The notes beneath the pieces were generated by a model. It made no database searches. It saw nothing but the letters and a program-made list of their open reading frames with translations, and was not told the DNA's origin. Below, in pieces: positions 17,761 to 27,410 of a stretch of DNA of 64,000 nt. Origin of the DNA: Ignatzschineria sp. F8392 (GTDB lineage Bacteria > Pseudomonadota > Gammaproteobacteria > Cardiobacteriales > Wohlfahrtiimonadaceae); assembly GCF_002252045.1 (NCBI RefSeq), contig NZ_NEFF01000004.1, forward strand, positions 124,001 through 188,000, in the 5' to 3' direction. The position numbers were made by a program, and so were the translations under genes. The first letter of the stretch is position 1, and each line of letters opens with the position of its first letter.

Positions 17761-19596
17761 ATGTTAAAAATCAAAACAATTCAAAATTGGTTGTTTGTCT
17801 TACTGCTCATTGTGACTGGAATACTCTTTCAGCCCATATCAGCACAGACACTCTTCAATCAGTCTCAAGGTATTACTACCACTAAGATTGGTATCGATCC
17901 GACAAAGCTGCTCAAGCCGATTGAAGCCTTCATACCGAAAATTCATCTGCAACAGAATGATCCGGCAGGAGGAGAGCATCAACTTCTTCTCTTATGGGAG
18001 ATCAATCCTGATTACTATCTATATAAAGAGAAGATCGATCTACAGCTTAAAAATACCAATGGAGAGATCATCGATATTGTGCTTCCTCAAGGGGTTGAGC
18101 ATGAAGATGAATTTTTTGGGCAACAGGAGATCTATGATAGTGCCACCATTATTCCCTTTACCGTGAAAAGTGATGGGATCAATACCGGTTACTTTAATAT
18201 TGAGGCACAAGGGTGTGCAAAGAGCGGATACTGCTTTGCGCCACAAAGTTATGAAATAGCGTTAGAGATCGATCCTTCCATCGATAGAGATCTTGATCAA
18301 ATAGAGGAAGTCATTACTAATAGTGACTCGATCCCAGAGATCACCTCAGAACATGATCGATTAACGCAATATCTCCATGATAATGAGTATTTAGCAATCC
18401 CCCTCTTCTTTCTACTCGGTCTACTCTTAACCTTTACCCCTTGTGTATTGCCAATGCTTCCTATTCTCTCTGGCATATTGACACGAAGTGGGAATCTCTC
18501 CCCTAAGAAAGGATTTACAATCTCATTAGTCTACGTTTTAGCGATGGCATTGGTCTATACCCTCTTAGGACTACTTGCCGCTTACTTTGGTAAAGGGTTA
18601 GCTGCCTACCTGCAAAATGCTTATGTCTTAATCGGTTTTGGCTCACTTTTTGTACTACTTTCACTCTCGATGTTTGGCCTCTATCAACTCCAGATGCCAG
18701 CAGCCATCCAGTCAAAATTGAGTGCGCTCAGTAATAAGCAATCAAACAAGAATAGCTATCTAGGCACAGCAATTATGGGGATGTTATCAGCATTGATCGT
18801 CGGTCCTTGTGTTACCGCGCCGCTCATTGGCATTATCACCCTTGTTGCTCAATCACAAAACTACCTATTAGGTGGGGCTGCACTCTTTGCAATGAGCTTA
18901 GGTATGGGCGTGCCGCTCCTTATTTTAGGCGCATCTTCAGGTCATCTTCTTCCTAAAGCAGGTCCTTGGATGGATAAGATCAAAGTATTATTTGGATTTA
19001 TGCTATTGGGACTTGCAGCCTATTTTATCGGTAGAACCCTGCCTTTCTATTGGGAGCAGACGCTCTATGCCGTTATTGCATTGGCAACCTTTATCTGGCT
19101 AATGGTCACCGTTGTAGAGAGCGGACCCAAAGCACGCCTCTTCTTTGGAGCATTAGCATTAGCAACCCTCTTCTTTGGTATCCATTCCATCCATGAGTCA
19201 GGGAAAAAGATAGAGACCGCTCTCTTTACCCCTATTAAAGGAATTTCTGGCCTTAATGAAGCTCTTTCAGATAATAATCAGCGCGTGACGATGTTGGAGT
19301 TTAATGCAGATTGGTGTGTTGCTTGTAAAGAGATGGAGAAATATGTCTTTAGCGACCCTGAAGTAAAAAATGAGATGGCAAAAATTAATCTCCTTGTTGC
19401 GGATATTACAGCCAATGATCACCAAGATCAGCGATTGCAGGAGCATTTTGAGATCTATGGTCCGCCGGCGATGCTCTTCTTTGCCCCAAATGGTGAGGAG
19501 ATCCCGCAATTAAGAGTGATGGGAAGTGTCCCAAAAGAGGAGTTCTTAAATCATCTTCGCACAATTATCAATCACTATAATGGTTCACCTCAATAG
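17761..19596 (+). CDS. dsbD: Thiol:disulfide interchange protein DsbD
   Basis: DsbD carries electrons from cytoplasmic thioredoxin to periplasmic DsbC, DsbG and CcmG. All three modules are visible in 611 residues. A signal peptide is followed by the periplasmic alpha domain with C152 and C158 (GCAKSGYC). Next is the eight-helix membrane domain with the redox pair C228 (FTPCVLPM) and C350 (VGPCVTAPL). Last is the thioredoxin-like gamma domain with C519-V-A-C522 (DWCVACK). All six catalytic cysteines are present, so the protein should be active. It is a single gene with a strong terminator. No cytochrome c maturation or dsb partner gene is nearby. Confidence 0.97.
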   Translation: MLKIKTIQNWLFVLLLIVTGILFQPISAQTLFNQSQGITTTKIGIDPTKLLKPIEAFIPKIHLQQNDPAGGEHQLLLLWEINPDYYLYKEKIDLQLKNTNGEIIDIVLPQGVEHEDEFFGQQEIYDSATIIPFTVKSDGINTGYFNIEAQGCAKSGYCFAPQSYEIALEIDPSIDRDLDQIEEVITNSDSIPEITSEHDRLTQYLHDNEYLAIPLFFLLGLLLTFTPCVLPMLPILSGILTRSGNLSPKKGFTISLVYVLAMALVYTLLGLLAAYFGKGLAAYLQNAYVLIGFGSLFVLLSLSMFGLYQLQMPAAIQSKLSALSNKQSNKNSYLGTAIMGMLSALIVGPCVTAPLIGIITLVAQSQNYLLGGAALFAMSLGMGVPLLILGASSGHLLPKAGPWMDKIKVLFGFMLLGLAAYFIGRTLPFYWEQTLYAVIALATFIWLMVTVVESGPKARLFFGALALATLFFGIHSIHESGKKIETALFTPIKGISGLNEALSDNNQRVTMLEFNADWCVACKEMEKYVFSDPEVKNEMAKINLLVADITANDHQDQRLQEHFEIYGPPAMLFFAPNGEEIPQLRVMGSVPKEEFLNHLRTIINHYNGSPQ

Positions 19597-19620
19597 GAAC
19601 GATTCCTCGTAAATAGCCAC

Positions 19621-19659
19621 AAAAAAGCCTCAAAGAATGTAGAATCTTTGAGGCTTTTT
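19621..19659. terminator. Bidirectional terminator between dsbD and murA
   Basis: AAGCCTCAAAGA (19625-19636) and TCTTTGAGGCTT (19645-19656) make a 12-bp stem with T tracts in both reading directions. It serves the convergent dsbD and murA. Confidence 0.93.
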
Positions 19660-19751
19660 ATCGTTTTATTGTTTCTTTTACTATTTTATTTTTATTGATG
19701 TGCCACTCAAACGACTCAAACTAGTCGATCTCATCATTTGAGCGCATCGAT

Positions 19752-21026
19752 TTAGTCGATAATCACTCTCTTAATTTTAGCGCCTAAATTGGTCAGCTTC
19801 TCTTCAATAGAATCATATCCACGATCGAGATGATGGAGTGCCCCTATTGTTGTTGTTCCTTCTGCCACCAATCCCGCAAGAATTAATGCCGCTGAAGCAC
19901 GGAGATCTGTTGCTGTAACACTCGCTCCAGATAATCGTGAAACGCCCTCAACAAGCGCTAAGCGATTGTTGATCTTAATATCTGCCCCCATACGGGCTAA
20001 CTCATTAGCATGCATAAAGCGATTTTCAAAAATGGTCTCTGTAATTGTTGATGTTCCCTCTGAAATCGCTGCCATCGCCATAAATTGAGCCTGCATATCG
20101 GTTGCTAAGAGCGGATAAGGTGCTGTCTTAAGTCGAAGTGCTTTTAATTTCGGCTCTCCGGCATAGACTCTAATGGTAGATTCCCCTACTTCGACATTAG
20201 CGCCCGCTTGTCTTAATGCCGCAGTGACAGCTTCAAGATGCTCTGGAATACAATCAATAATAGTGACATCACCAAAAGTCATCGCCGCAGCGACCATATA
20301 GGTGCCAATCTCTATTCGATCAGGCATAACACTATATTCACCGCCCCCTAACTTCTCAACGCCGGTGATCGTTAAACGATCTGTTCCAATGCCTTCAATT
20401 TTCGCACCAATACTGTTGAGCATATGGGCAAGATCACTCACCTCAGGCTCTTTTGCACAGTTATCTAAAATAGTGACACCATCAGCTAATACTGCTGCCA
20501 TTAAAACATTTTCAACACCGGTAACTGTGACTACATCAAAGGTATGATGTGTTCCCTTGAGCCGTTTATCCGTTGCCGTTGCTAATACATAACCATGCTC
20601 GATCTTGATATCAGCCCCAAGTGCTTCCATCCCTAAAAGATGCTGATCGACAGGACGACTACCGATCGGGCAACCGCCGGGCAAAGAGACCTCTGCATGA
20701 CCAAATTTAGCCAGCATCGGCCCTAAGACGAGGATCGATGCCCGCATCTGAATCACTAAATCATGATTCGCTCGAGTCTTTGTAATAGAACGAGGATCAA
20801 CCGTTAATGTTGATCCATCAAAATGCACCTTAGCACCAAGATCCTCCAAAATTTTAGAGAGGACAATAACATCTTGTAGATTAGGAACATTTTTTAAAGT
20901 GACAGGTTCAGTTGCTAAAATAGTGGCAGCAAGAATGGGAAGAACGGCATTTTTAGCCCCACTTGCACTCACAGAGCCTCTTAGCGGACCATTTCCTTCA
21001 ACTAGAAGTCGCTCTTTTTCGCTCAT
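19752..21026 (-). CDS. murA: UDP-N-acetylglucosamine 1-carboxyvinyltransferase
   Basis: MurA transfers enolpyruvate from PEP to UDP-GlcNAc, the first committed step of peptidoglycan synthesis, and is the fosfomycin target. Key residues are in place: K25 and N26 in SGAKNAVLPIL, and the catalytic Cys119 in GGCPIGSRPVD. The residue that confers natural fosfomycin resistance when Asp is therefore Cys here. Length 424 is normal. The ATG overlaps the stop of ibaG by one base, the same ibaG-murA neighbourhood as in E. coli. Confidence 0.98.
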   Translation of the reverse strand: MSEKERLLVEGNGPLRGSVSASGAKNAVLPILAATILATEPVTLKNVPNLQDVIVLSKILEDLGAKVHFDGSTLTVDPRSITKTRANHDLVIQMRASILVLGPMLAKFGHAEVSLPGGCPIGSRPVDQHLLGMEALGADIKIEHGYVLATATDKRLKGTHHTFDVVTVTGVENVLMAAVLADGVTILDNCAKEPEVSDLAHMLNSIGAKIEGIGTDRLTITGVEKLGGGEYSVMPDRIEIGTYMVAAAMTFGDVTIIDCIPEHLEAVTAALRQAGANVEVGESTIRVYAGEPKLKALRLKTAPYPLLATDMQAQFMAMAAISEGTSTITETIFENRFMHANELARMGADIKINNRLALVEGVSRLSGASVTATDLRASAALILAGLVAEGTTTIGALHHLDRGYDSIEEKLTNLGAKIKRVIID

Positions 21027-21265
21027 TATTTACTCCACTCAGATGGCTTGTAAGTTTTTAGTGCAAGCGCATGAATCTCTTCTGTTTCAAGGCGATCGCC
21101 TAATGTCGCGTAAACTAATTTGTGCTGCTTTAACATTGAGAGACCTTCAAACTCAGGACTAACAATTATCGCTTCAAAGTGAACGCCATCATCCCCTTTT
21201 ACCTCAATGTAATCACATTTTAGACCTGCTTCAATAAGCGCTTTCACTTTATCTTTAGTCATCAT
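21026..21265 (-). CDS. ibaG: BolA family iron-sulfur metabolism protein IbaG
   Basis: A 79-residue BolA-fold protein with the family core YIEVKGDDGVHFEAIIVS and the helix-turn MLKQHKLVYATLG. IbaG (YrbA) partners with monothiol glutaredoxin in iron-sulfur cluster handling and acid-stress response in E. coli. It is directly upstream of and overlapping murA, so the two are probably co-transcribed and translationally coupled. Two adjacent ATGs (21265, 21262) are possible starts; AAGGAA lies about eight bases before the first. Confidence 0.93.
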   Translation of the reverse strand: MMTKDKVKALIEAGLKCDYIEVKGDDGVHFEAIIVSPEFEGLSMLKQHKLVYATLGDRLETEEIHALALKTYKPSEWSK

Positions 21266-21743
21266 CTTTAATATTCCTTATACCGAATTAAATGTGATGG
21301 AGTGTGATTTCTATCCACCTTCTCTGCTCACAAATTTTAGAAAATTGTTGTGCTCTATTATGCCATGTTCCCGGCAATGATTGGCATATATCGATCAAAT
21401 TAATGCACTCTTTATCCACTCTCAACCACGACTCAGAGAAGTGATTGTAAAAGAGAGATCACTCTCAAAAGAATTATTTTGCCTATTACTTTATCAACCT
21501 TATCCTAAACTCAAATAGTTACACCACAAAAAGAGCGATCACCTTTAGCGACTATCTTTAATGATACTTAGAGATAATCTTCTACTAAGAGGAAACATTC
21601 TCAAAAAATGCCTAAATTTTAAGCAATAATAGCGTGATCATTAGGGAGAGCGCTCTATTTTTTGTTACCATGGGAAATCATTGAACTCTTAGATCAAACT
21701 CTCTAACAGAAATTTAGAGATCAATCATATGAAGGATTATCCA
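21266..21743. other. Divergent spacer between ibaG-murA and the MscS-like gene
   Basis: No ORF of note. It should hold both divergent promoters. Near 21650 a palindromic AGAGCGCTCT is followed by a T run (ATTTTTT), a weak terminator-like element without an obvious upstream plus-strand gene. Confidence 0.4.
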
Positions 21744-23504
21744 ATGCAATATAGAGCGTTATCTCAACACTCTTCTTCTCAAACTTCCTCCCCAACTATC
21801 TTTTTTCGACTTGTTTTTAGCTTGCTATTCTTGATTAGTTTGAGCTTTACAACCAATCTCTCTGCACAAGAAACAATTGCTGAAAATGAAGCTTATGCCG
21901 TTTTAGAGGCGACTGAAAAATCGATTATTGACACTCAAGAGAAGATCAATGAAGCTAAAAAAGAGCTTACATCTGCCGACTCTGAAGAATCAGCGGCCGC
22001 AATTAAAGAGCGGATTGAGCAGCTACAATCTCGTCTCAATCAGGCCAGAAATGAGTTTGAGAAATATGCTTTAGGGGGAATTGATCTTCACTATATTAAA
22101 GAGAAGGAGAATATTACCGATCTCAACTACGATTGGCAGGCGGAGCTACTCCAGATTGTTCAGCCGGTCTTTGCCGAGATTCAGAGATTAACGCAAAACT
22201 CCCGTGAGCGCGATACCCTAACTCGTGACCTCGCTCTCTACAATGAAAAAATTGAGCAACTCGAGAAGGGATTGGAATTTTTACAAAAAGCGCCTTTTGA
22301 GCAACTTACACCCGAGTCACAAAAGCGATTAGAGGTGATTCAGAGCAATTGGGAGACCTTTTTAACTGATCTTCTGCGAGAGCGTGATCGGACTCAAGCG
22401 CTTTTAGATGCGATGGCAACTGATAAGAGCTTTATGGAGTCACTTAAAGATGGATTGCTCGATTTTATTAAAGGTCGCGGGCTTATTCTTGTCGTCTCCT
22501 TTTCCACCTTTATTTTAGTACTCTATCTCTTAACAAAAGGGATGGATCTTCTGATTGCAAGAAGAGCTAAAAAAGAGCAAGGGATGATTCAACGGGTCAA
22601 TTTAAAGGGGCGACTACTTCTACTCGCCTACCGTGTCTTTTCCGTTGTTGTCTCTGTTATCGCTTATCTTATTGTTCTCCACGCCATGGGCGATATGGTC
22701 CTCTTTGGAATTGCGATCTTAATACTCTTAGCGCTTATCTTTGCATTTCGTAATTATGTGCCAAAATACTTTTCAGAGATTCGCCTCTTCTTAAATTTAG
22801 GATCAGCCCGACAAGGAGAGCGTGTCATCTATCGTGGTATTCCCTGGCGTATTGAAAGAATTACGCTTTATAGTGCAACGCTTGTCAATCCTGCAATCGA
22901 TAATGGCCGTATTCGTCTAATGTTACCGGAGCTTGCGACCTTAACATCTCGGCCACTGCTCAATGATGAGATCTGGTTCCCCGCTAAAGTGGGAGATAGC
23001 TTTATCTTACCAACAGGTGTCTTTGGAGAGGTTAAACGAATCACGCCAGAGTCGGTCTATCTCAACTCATTTAATAGTACGATTATCTACCCTGCTCCTG
23101 ACTTTATTGCCGGAGCACCGACAAACCTCTCTTATGGTTACTATGCAGTTGCTGATTTTGGGCTCTCTTATAAACACTTTGCCACACCTGTTGATGAGAT
23201 CTTTACAAAATTGAAAGCTTATATTGAAGAGTTTCTCTCTCATACAGGGATGCATGATCAATATAACTCTATCAGTGTGGAATTTAGACGTATCAATGAG
23301 GGGATCTCTCTCGTCTATACCGTAATTGTGGCAATGAAAGGCTCAGGTGCCGGCTACTACTTCCAGTCAGGAAGGCTGTTACAAGAAGCTTGCCTTCGTT
23401 GTGCGCAAAAAGAGGGCTGGAGTATGCCTTTTACCAATATTGAGATGCGAGATAACAATCATCGCGTGATTGATGTAACACCCCACTCAGCAACACTCTC
23501 ATAG
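21744..23504 (+). CDS. MscS-like mechanosensitive channel family protein
   Basis: With the start at 21744 (AGGA seven bases upstream; an ATG at 21729 is the alternative) the product has 586 residues. A signal-like hydrophobic stretch (about 20-42) leads to a periplasmic, Glu/Gln/Lys-rich coiled-coil region (about 45-235). Three or more membrane helices follow (GLILVVSFSTFILVLYLL, then YRVFSVVVSVIAYLIVL and LFGIAILILLALIFAF). A cytosolic beta-rich domain comes next (IWFPAKVGDSFILPTGVFGEVKRITPES), matching the VGD.../GEV pattern of the MscS beta domain, and then a mixed alpha/beta end. Large MscS relatives release solutes on hypo-osmotic shock. Family placement is moderately sure; the exact subfamily is not known. 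Confidence 0.7.
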   Translation: MQYRALSQHSSSQTSSPTIFFRLVFSLLFLISLSFTTNLSAQETIAENEAYAVLEATEKSIIDTQEKINEAKKELTSADSEESAAAIKERIEQLQSRLNQARNEFEKYALGGIDLHYIKEKENITDLNYDWQAELLQIVQPVFAEIQRLTQNSRERDTLTRDLALYNEKIEQLEKGLEFLQKAPFEQLTPESQKRLEVIQSNWETFLTDLLRERDRTQALLDAMATDKSFMESLKDGLLDFIKGRGLILVVSFSTFILVLYLLTKGMDLLIARRAKKEQGMIQRVNLKGRLLLLAYRVFSVVVSVIAYLIVLHAMGDMVLFGIAILILLALIFAFRNYVPKYFSEIRLFLNLGSARQGERVIYRGIPWRIERITLYSATLVNPAIDNGRIRLMLPELATLTSRPLLNDEIWFPAKVGDSFILPTGVFGEVKRITPESVYLNSFNSTIIYPAPDFIAGAPTNLSYGYYAVADFGLSYKHFATPVDEIFTKLKAYIEEFLSHTGMHDQYNSISVEFRRINEGISLVYTVIVAMKGSGAGYYFQSGRLLQEACLRCAQKEGWSMPFTNIEMRDNNHRVIDVTPHSATLS

Positions 23505-23666
23505 TCCAGCACTCGATAGCTCGATAGCTTAAAACTTAAGTCATCGAATTATTTAAGATCAAGCTGAATACTCATTATCATAATCAATGGTAAATGGTAA
23601 ACAACAAATAACTAATAACTAATAACTTAATAACAGATAGTGTAGATAGTGTAATAAAAAAGCGAT

Positions 23667-23697
23667 AAAAAAAGTGCCGATTAAATGATCGGCACTT
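23667..23697. terminator. Bidirectional terminator between the MscS-like gene and sdhB
   Basis: AAGTGCCGAT (23672-23681) and ATCGGCACTT (23688-23697) form a 10-bp stem. The A run to its left acts as a T tract for the minus-strand sdh operon. Confidence 0.9.
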
Positions 23698-23761
23698 CTA
23701 TTTTGCTTACGCTTTTAATGGAGGTGTTTCAATTTCACACCTTCATCATCCTCTATCATTA

Positions 23762-24538
23762 TTAGTGTCTTGCAACCATTAACTTCTTAATCTCTGCAAT
23801 CGCTTTTGCAGGATTCAAGCCTTTCGGACAGGTATTGGTACAGTTCATGATTGTATGACAACGATAGAGCTTAAATGGATCTTCTAACATATCAAGACGC
23901 TCCCCTTTGTACTCATCACGTGAGTCAGAGATAAAGCGATATGCCTGAAGTAATACTGCAGGACCAAGATATTTATCCGAGTTCCACCAGTAGCTCGGGC
24001 ATGAGGTAGAACATGATGCACAGAGGATACACTCATAGTAACCATCAAGCTTACGACGCTCATCGATTGATTGTAATCGCTCGCGTGGTGGTGTCGCTGT
24101 ATCTGTCTGCAACCATGGTTTAATCGATGCATATTGCGCATAGAAATGTGTTAAATCTGGAACTAAGTCCTTAACAACATGCATATGCGGTAATGGATTG
24201 ATGGTCACTTCGCCATCTTTAACAGAGCTAATTGCCTTTGTACATGCAAGCGTATTAGTACCATCAATATTCATTGCGCAAGAACCACACACACCTTCAC
24301 GGCATGAACGACGAAGCGTTAATGTAGGATCCATTGTGTTTTTGATTAAGAGTAATGCATCCAAAATCATTGGACCACAAGCATCTAAATCCACTTCATA
24401 ACGATCATAACGTGGGTTCTCACCTGTATCGGGATTCCAACGATATACTTTGAAGACTCTTTTATTGGTCGCATTTTCGTTTTTAAAGAACTTACCTTCT
24501 TTAACAACCGAATTTGCGGGTAATTTAAATTCAGCCAT
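23762..24538 (-). CDS. sdhB: Succinate dehydrogenase iron-sulfur subunit
   Basis: SdhB passes electrons from the flavin subunit to quinone. The [2Fe-2S] ligands are C79, C84, C87 and C99 ([16 protein letters not shown]). The [4Fe-4S] site is in [12 protein letters not shown], and the [3Fe-4S] site in [17 protein letters not shown]. Length (258) and wording are of the alphaproteobacterial/mitochondrial type, longer than the 238-residue E. coli form. It is the last gene of an sdhC-sdhD-sdhA-sdhB operon, 45 bases after sdhA. Confidence 0.97.
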   Translation of the reverse strand: MAEFKLPANSVVKEGKFFKNENATNKRVFKVYRWNPDTGENPRYDRYEVDLDACGPMILDALLLIKNTMDPTLTLRRSCREGVCGSCAMNIDGTNTLACTKAISSVKDGEVTINPLPHMHVVKDLVPDLTHFYAQYASIKPWLQTDTATPPRERLQSIDERRKLDGYYECILCASCSTSCPSYWWNSDKYLGPAVLLQAYRFISDSRDEYKGERLDMLEDPFKLYRCHTIMNCTNTCPKGLNPAKAIAEIKKLMVARH

Positions 24539-24583
24539 AATCTTTTCCTTTCTATTTAACCTTTCTTTACTAATCTGTTGCTA

Positions 24584-26386
24584 TTAGTAAGTACGTTCTT
24601 TAGGTTCAATGTAAGCTACTTCATCAGTGAGCGTATAGGTGTGAACAGGACGATAATCGATCTTCACATCCCCATTTTCATCAACCCATGCATAAGTGTG
24701 TTTCATCCAATTAACATCATCACGATGAGGATAATCTTCACGAGCATGCGCTCCACGTGATTCTGTACGATTAATTGCAGATTTTACTGTTGCAACTGCA
24801 CAGATTAAAAGGTTAGATAATTCAAGAGTCTCGACTAAATCTGAGTTCCAGATAAGACTTCTGTCGTGAACTTTAATATCAGCAAACTGTTTGAAAGCTT
24901 CATCAACACGTCTTACACCATCTTCAAGCGTCTCTTGCATACGGAATACAGCAACATCTTCCTGCATTGCGCGCTGCATCTTATCGCGTAATTCAGCAGT
25001 TGAGATACTGCCATCAGCGTGACGAATTTTATCAAAACGATCTAAGATATCGATCACTTTTTGATCATCTAATGGCTTATGCGCAGCACCTGCTTTCAAA
25101 ATTTCCGCAGCACGGTTAGCCGCAGCACGACCAAAGACAACTAAGTCTAAAAGGGAGTTTGAACCTAAACGGTTAGCACCATGTACTGATACGCACGCAG
25201 CTTCACCAATTGCCATAAGGCCAGGAACCACTGCATCAGGATCTCCATCTCTTAAAGTAACAACTTCACCATGGTAGTTTGTTGGCACACCACCCATGTT
25301 GTAGTGAACTGTTGGAATAACAGGAATCGGCTCTTTACGAACATCGACGTCAGCGAAGATTCTTGCACTCTCAGCAATACTTGGGAGACGCTCTTCGATA
25401 ACTTCAGGGCCTAAATGCTCAAGGTGAAGGAAGATATGATCTTTCTTAGGACCGACACCGCGACCTTCACGAATCTCAATCAACATAGAGCGAGAAACAA
25501 CGTCACGAGATGCTAAGTCCTTAGCGTTAGGGGCATAGCGCTCCATGAAACGTTCGCCATTAGAGTTGGTTAAATAACCACCCTCACCACGAACACCTTC
25601 TGTAATTAAGCAACCTGCACCATAGATACCGGTTGGGTGGAATTGAACAAATTCCATATCTTGTAATGGTAATCCTGCACGAGCAACCATTCCGTTACCA
25701 TCACCTGTACAGGTGTGTGCTGATGTTGCCGAGAAGTATGCACGACCATAACCACCCGTTGCTAATACTACCATCTGTGCGCGGAATACATGCATTGAGC
25801 CATCTGCTAAGTCCCAAGCAACAACACCACGACATTCGCCCTCATCCATTAAAAGATCGATAGCGAAATATTCGATATAGAACTCAGCATTGTGTTTGAG
25901 TGATTGCTGATAGAGTGTATGGAGCATCGCATGCCCTGTTCTATCTGCGGCAGCACAAGTTCTCTGCGCTTGACCTTCACCAAAGTTTGTAGTCATTCCA
26001 CCAAATGGACGCTGATAGATTTTACCCTCTTCTGTACGAGAGAATGGAAGGCCATAATGCTCCAATTCTAAAATCGCAGGGATCGCTTCACGACACATAT
26101 ATTCGATTGCATCTTGGTCACCTAACCAGTCAGAACCTTTTACTGTGTCATACATATGCCAGCGCCAATCATCTTCACCCATGTTACCAAGTGCAGCAGA
26201 AACACCACCTTGCGCTGCTACTGTATGTGAACGAGTTGGGAATACTTTTGTAACACAAGCGGTTTTTAAACCTTTTTCTGCCATTCCGAGCGTTGCACGA
26301 AGACCTGCGCCACCTGCACCTACAACAACAACGTCATAGACATGCTCATGAATCTTATAATCTTTATACTCTTTTAAGTTACTCAT
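24584..26386 (-). CDS. sdhA: Succinate dehydrogenase flavoprotein subunit
   Basis: SdhA oxidises succinate to fumarate with covalently bound FAD. It shows the dinucleotide site [12 protein letters not shown], the FAD-attachment region [13 protein letters not shown] (the His binds FAD), the active-site stretches [19 protein letters not shown] and [13 protein letters not shown], and the C-terminal [11 protein letters not shown]. At 600 residues it is of normal size. The wording ([32 protein letters not shown]) follows the alphaproteobacterial/mitochondrial type, which also occurs in Xanthomonadales. Together with FumC in this window it gives two consecutive TCA-cycle steps. Confidence 0.98.
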   Translation of the reverse strand: MSNLKEYKDYKIHEHVYDVVVVGAGGAGLRATLGMAEKGLKTACVTKVFPTRSHTVAAQGGVSAALGNMGEDDWRWHMYDTVKGSDWLGDQDAIEYMCREAIPAILELEHYGLPFSRTEEGKIYQRPFGGMTTNFGEGQAQRTCAAADRTGHAMLHTLYQQSLKHNAEFYIEYFAIDLLMDEGECRGVVAWDLADGSMHVFRAQMVVLATGGYGRAYFSATSAHTCTGDGNGMVARAGLPLQDMEFVQFHPTGIYGAGCLITEGVRGEGGYLTNSNGERFMERYAPNAKDLASRDVVSRSMLIEIREGRGVGPKKDHIFLHLEHLGPEVIEERLPSIAESARIFADVDVRKEPIPVIPTVHYNMGGVPTNYHGEVVTLRDGDPDAVVPGLMAIGEAACVSVHGANRLGSNSLLDLVVFGRAAANRAAEILKAGAAHKPLDDQKVIDILDRFDKIRHADGSISTAELRDKMQRAMQEDVAVFRMQETLEDGVRRVDEAFKQFADIKVHDRSLIWNSDLVETLELSNLLICAVATVKSAINRTESRGAHAREDYPHRDDVNWMKHTYAWVDENGDVKIDYRPVHTYTLTDEVAYIEPKERTY

Positions 26387-26462
26387 CGATTAAAACTCCG
26401 AGAATTATTAATTCTGTAAAATTTCTACAAATTTCTACATGTTTTTCTATATATTCTACATA

Positions 26463-26864
26463 TTAGTGCATCATCATAGTGCTAACGATAAATCCAACAC
26501 GGATAATCGCCCAGACAATTGCAATACCAATTACAGATAAGATGACACGCATCGCACTTAAGATAACAATGCGCTGACAGGTCTTACTGACATAGTCCTC
26601 GATAAGAACTTGAAGGCCTAAAATAGCGTGATAAATTCCTGCAACAACTAAAACAACCAAAAGAATGGTATTCATCGGAGTTCCCACCCAGAATAGTACC
26701 TCTTCAAAGCTTTTACCATATAGGCTAGCAAATGAGAATGCGAACCAGAGAAAGAGCAATGCTAATACAACAGCAGAGACTTTCTGTGCTAACCAAGAGA
26801 CAGAACCAGAATGAGCTGATCCTAAACCTTTAACTCGACCTAGTGGGGTTTGATATTTTTTCAT
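26463..26864 (-). CDS. sdhD: Succinate dehydrogenase membrane anchor subunit
   Basis: A 133-residue protein with three predicted membrane helices. The N-terminal PLGRVKGLGSAHSG motif typifies alphaproteobacterial-type SdhD. The segment YHAILGLQVLIEDYV contains a His suited to heme b ligation. With SdhC it anchors SdhAB to the inner membrane and forms the quinone site. It lies nine bases after sdhC and 76 before sdhA in the operon. Confidence 0.93.
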   Translation of the reverse strand: MKKYQTPLGRVKGLGSAHSGSVSWLAQKVSAVVLALLFLWFAFSFASLYGKSFEEVLFWVGTPMNTILLVVLVVAGIYHAILGLQVLIEDYVSKTCQRIVILSAMRVILSVIGIAIVWAIIRVGFIVSTMMMH

Positions 26865-26873
26865 AACTCTTCC

Positions 26874-27263
26874 CTACGCTGCAAAACCAACAATAAGAAT
26901 AAGAACCGCCAAAACAGGCGCAGCGATCTGTACGATTTTTGCACTCTTCTTAGCTGATTCGATATCGACACCTTTCCCGGCATCCCAAAAGAGATGACGA
27001 ATACCATTACAGAAATGGTAGCAAGCTGCAAATGTTCCAAGGATCACAAGGAGCACAACAAAAGGGTTTTTTAAGAAAGCGGTCATTGTCGCAAATGCAC
27101 TTGGACCAGCAGCTAAGCTCGCCAACCAAGCACCAATGACTAGTAGAACTAACACCAACGCAACGCCCGAGGCACGATGCAAAATACTCATTACCGAGGT
27201 AACTTGCCATTTGTATCCGCTACCGAGCATAAATGGCGATAAAGGCCGTTTATTTTGACTCAT
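26874..27263 (-). CDS. sdhC: Succinate dehydrogenase cytochrome b556 subunit
   Basis: The operon's first gene. The start at 27263 gives MSQNKRPLSPFMLGSGYKWQ, matching the family N-terminus RPLSPH-like, and GGAG lies seven bases upstream. A longer frame from 27317 adds 18 hydrophobic residues that do not fit. The 129-residue product has three membrane helices, the SILHRASG motif of SdhC, and HFCNGIRHLFWD, where the first His is the expected heme ligand. Confidence 0.94.
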   Translation of the reverse strand: MSQNKRPLSPFMLGSGYKWQVTSVMSILHRASGVALVLVLLVIGAWLASLAAGPSAFATMTAFLKNPFVVLLVILGTFAACYHFCNGIRHLFWDAGKGVDIESAKKSAKIVQIAAPVLAVLILIVGFAA

Positions 27264-27410
27264 AGATAGACTCCAATTAATAAAAAATAAGACATACAGA
27301 TTAAACCTAAGTTGCATCAGTTTGCCAAGTTATGACAAATATTTCAATCTCCCATTCATAAATAGGTGAGATATTGTTGAGATATTGCGCATATTGCTGA
27401 TAGATTCAGC

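Noticed and set aside
21640-21670. Terminator at the AGAGCGCTCT palindrome before the MscS-like gene
   Set aside because: The palindrome has no loop and no plus-strand gene lies upstream; the following T run is probably coincidental.
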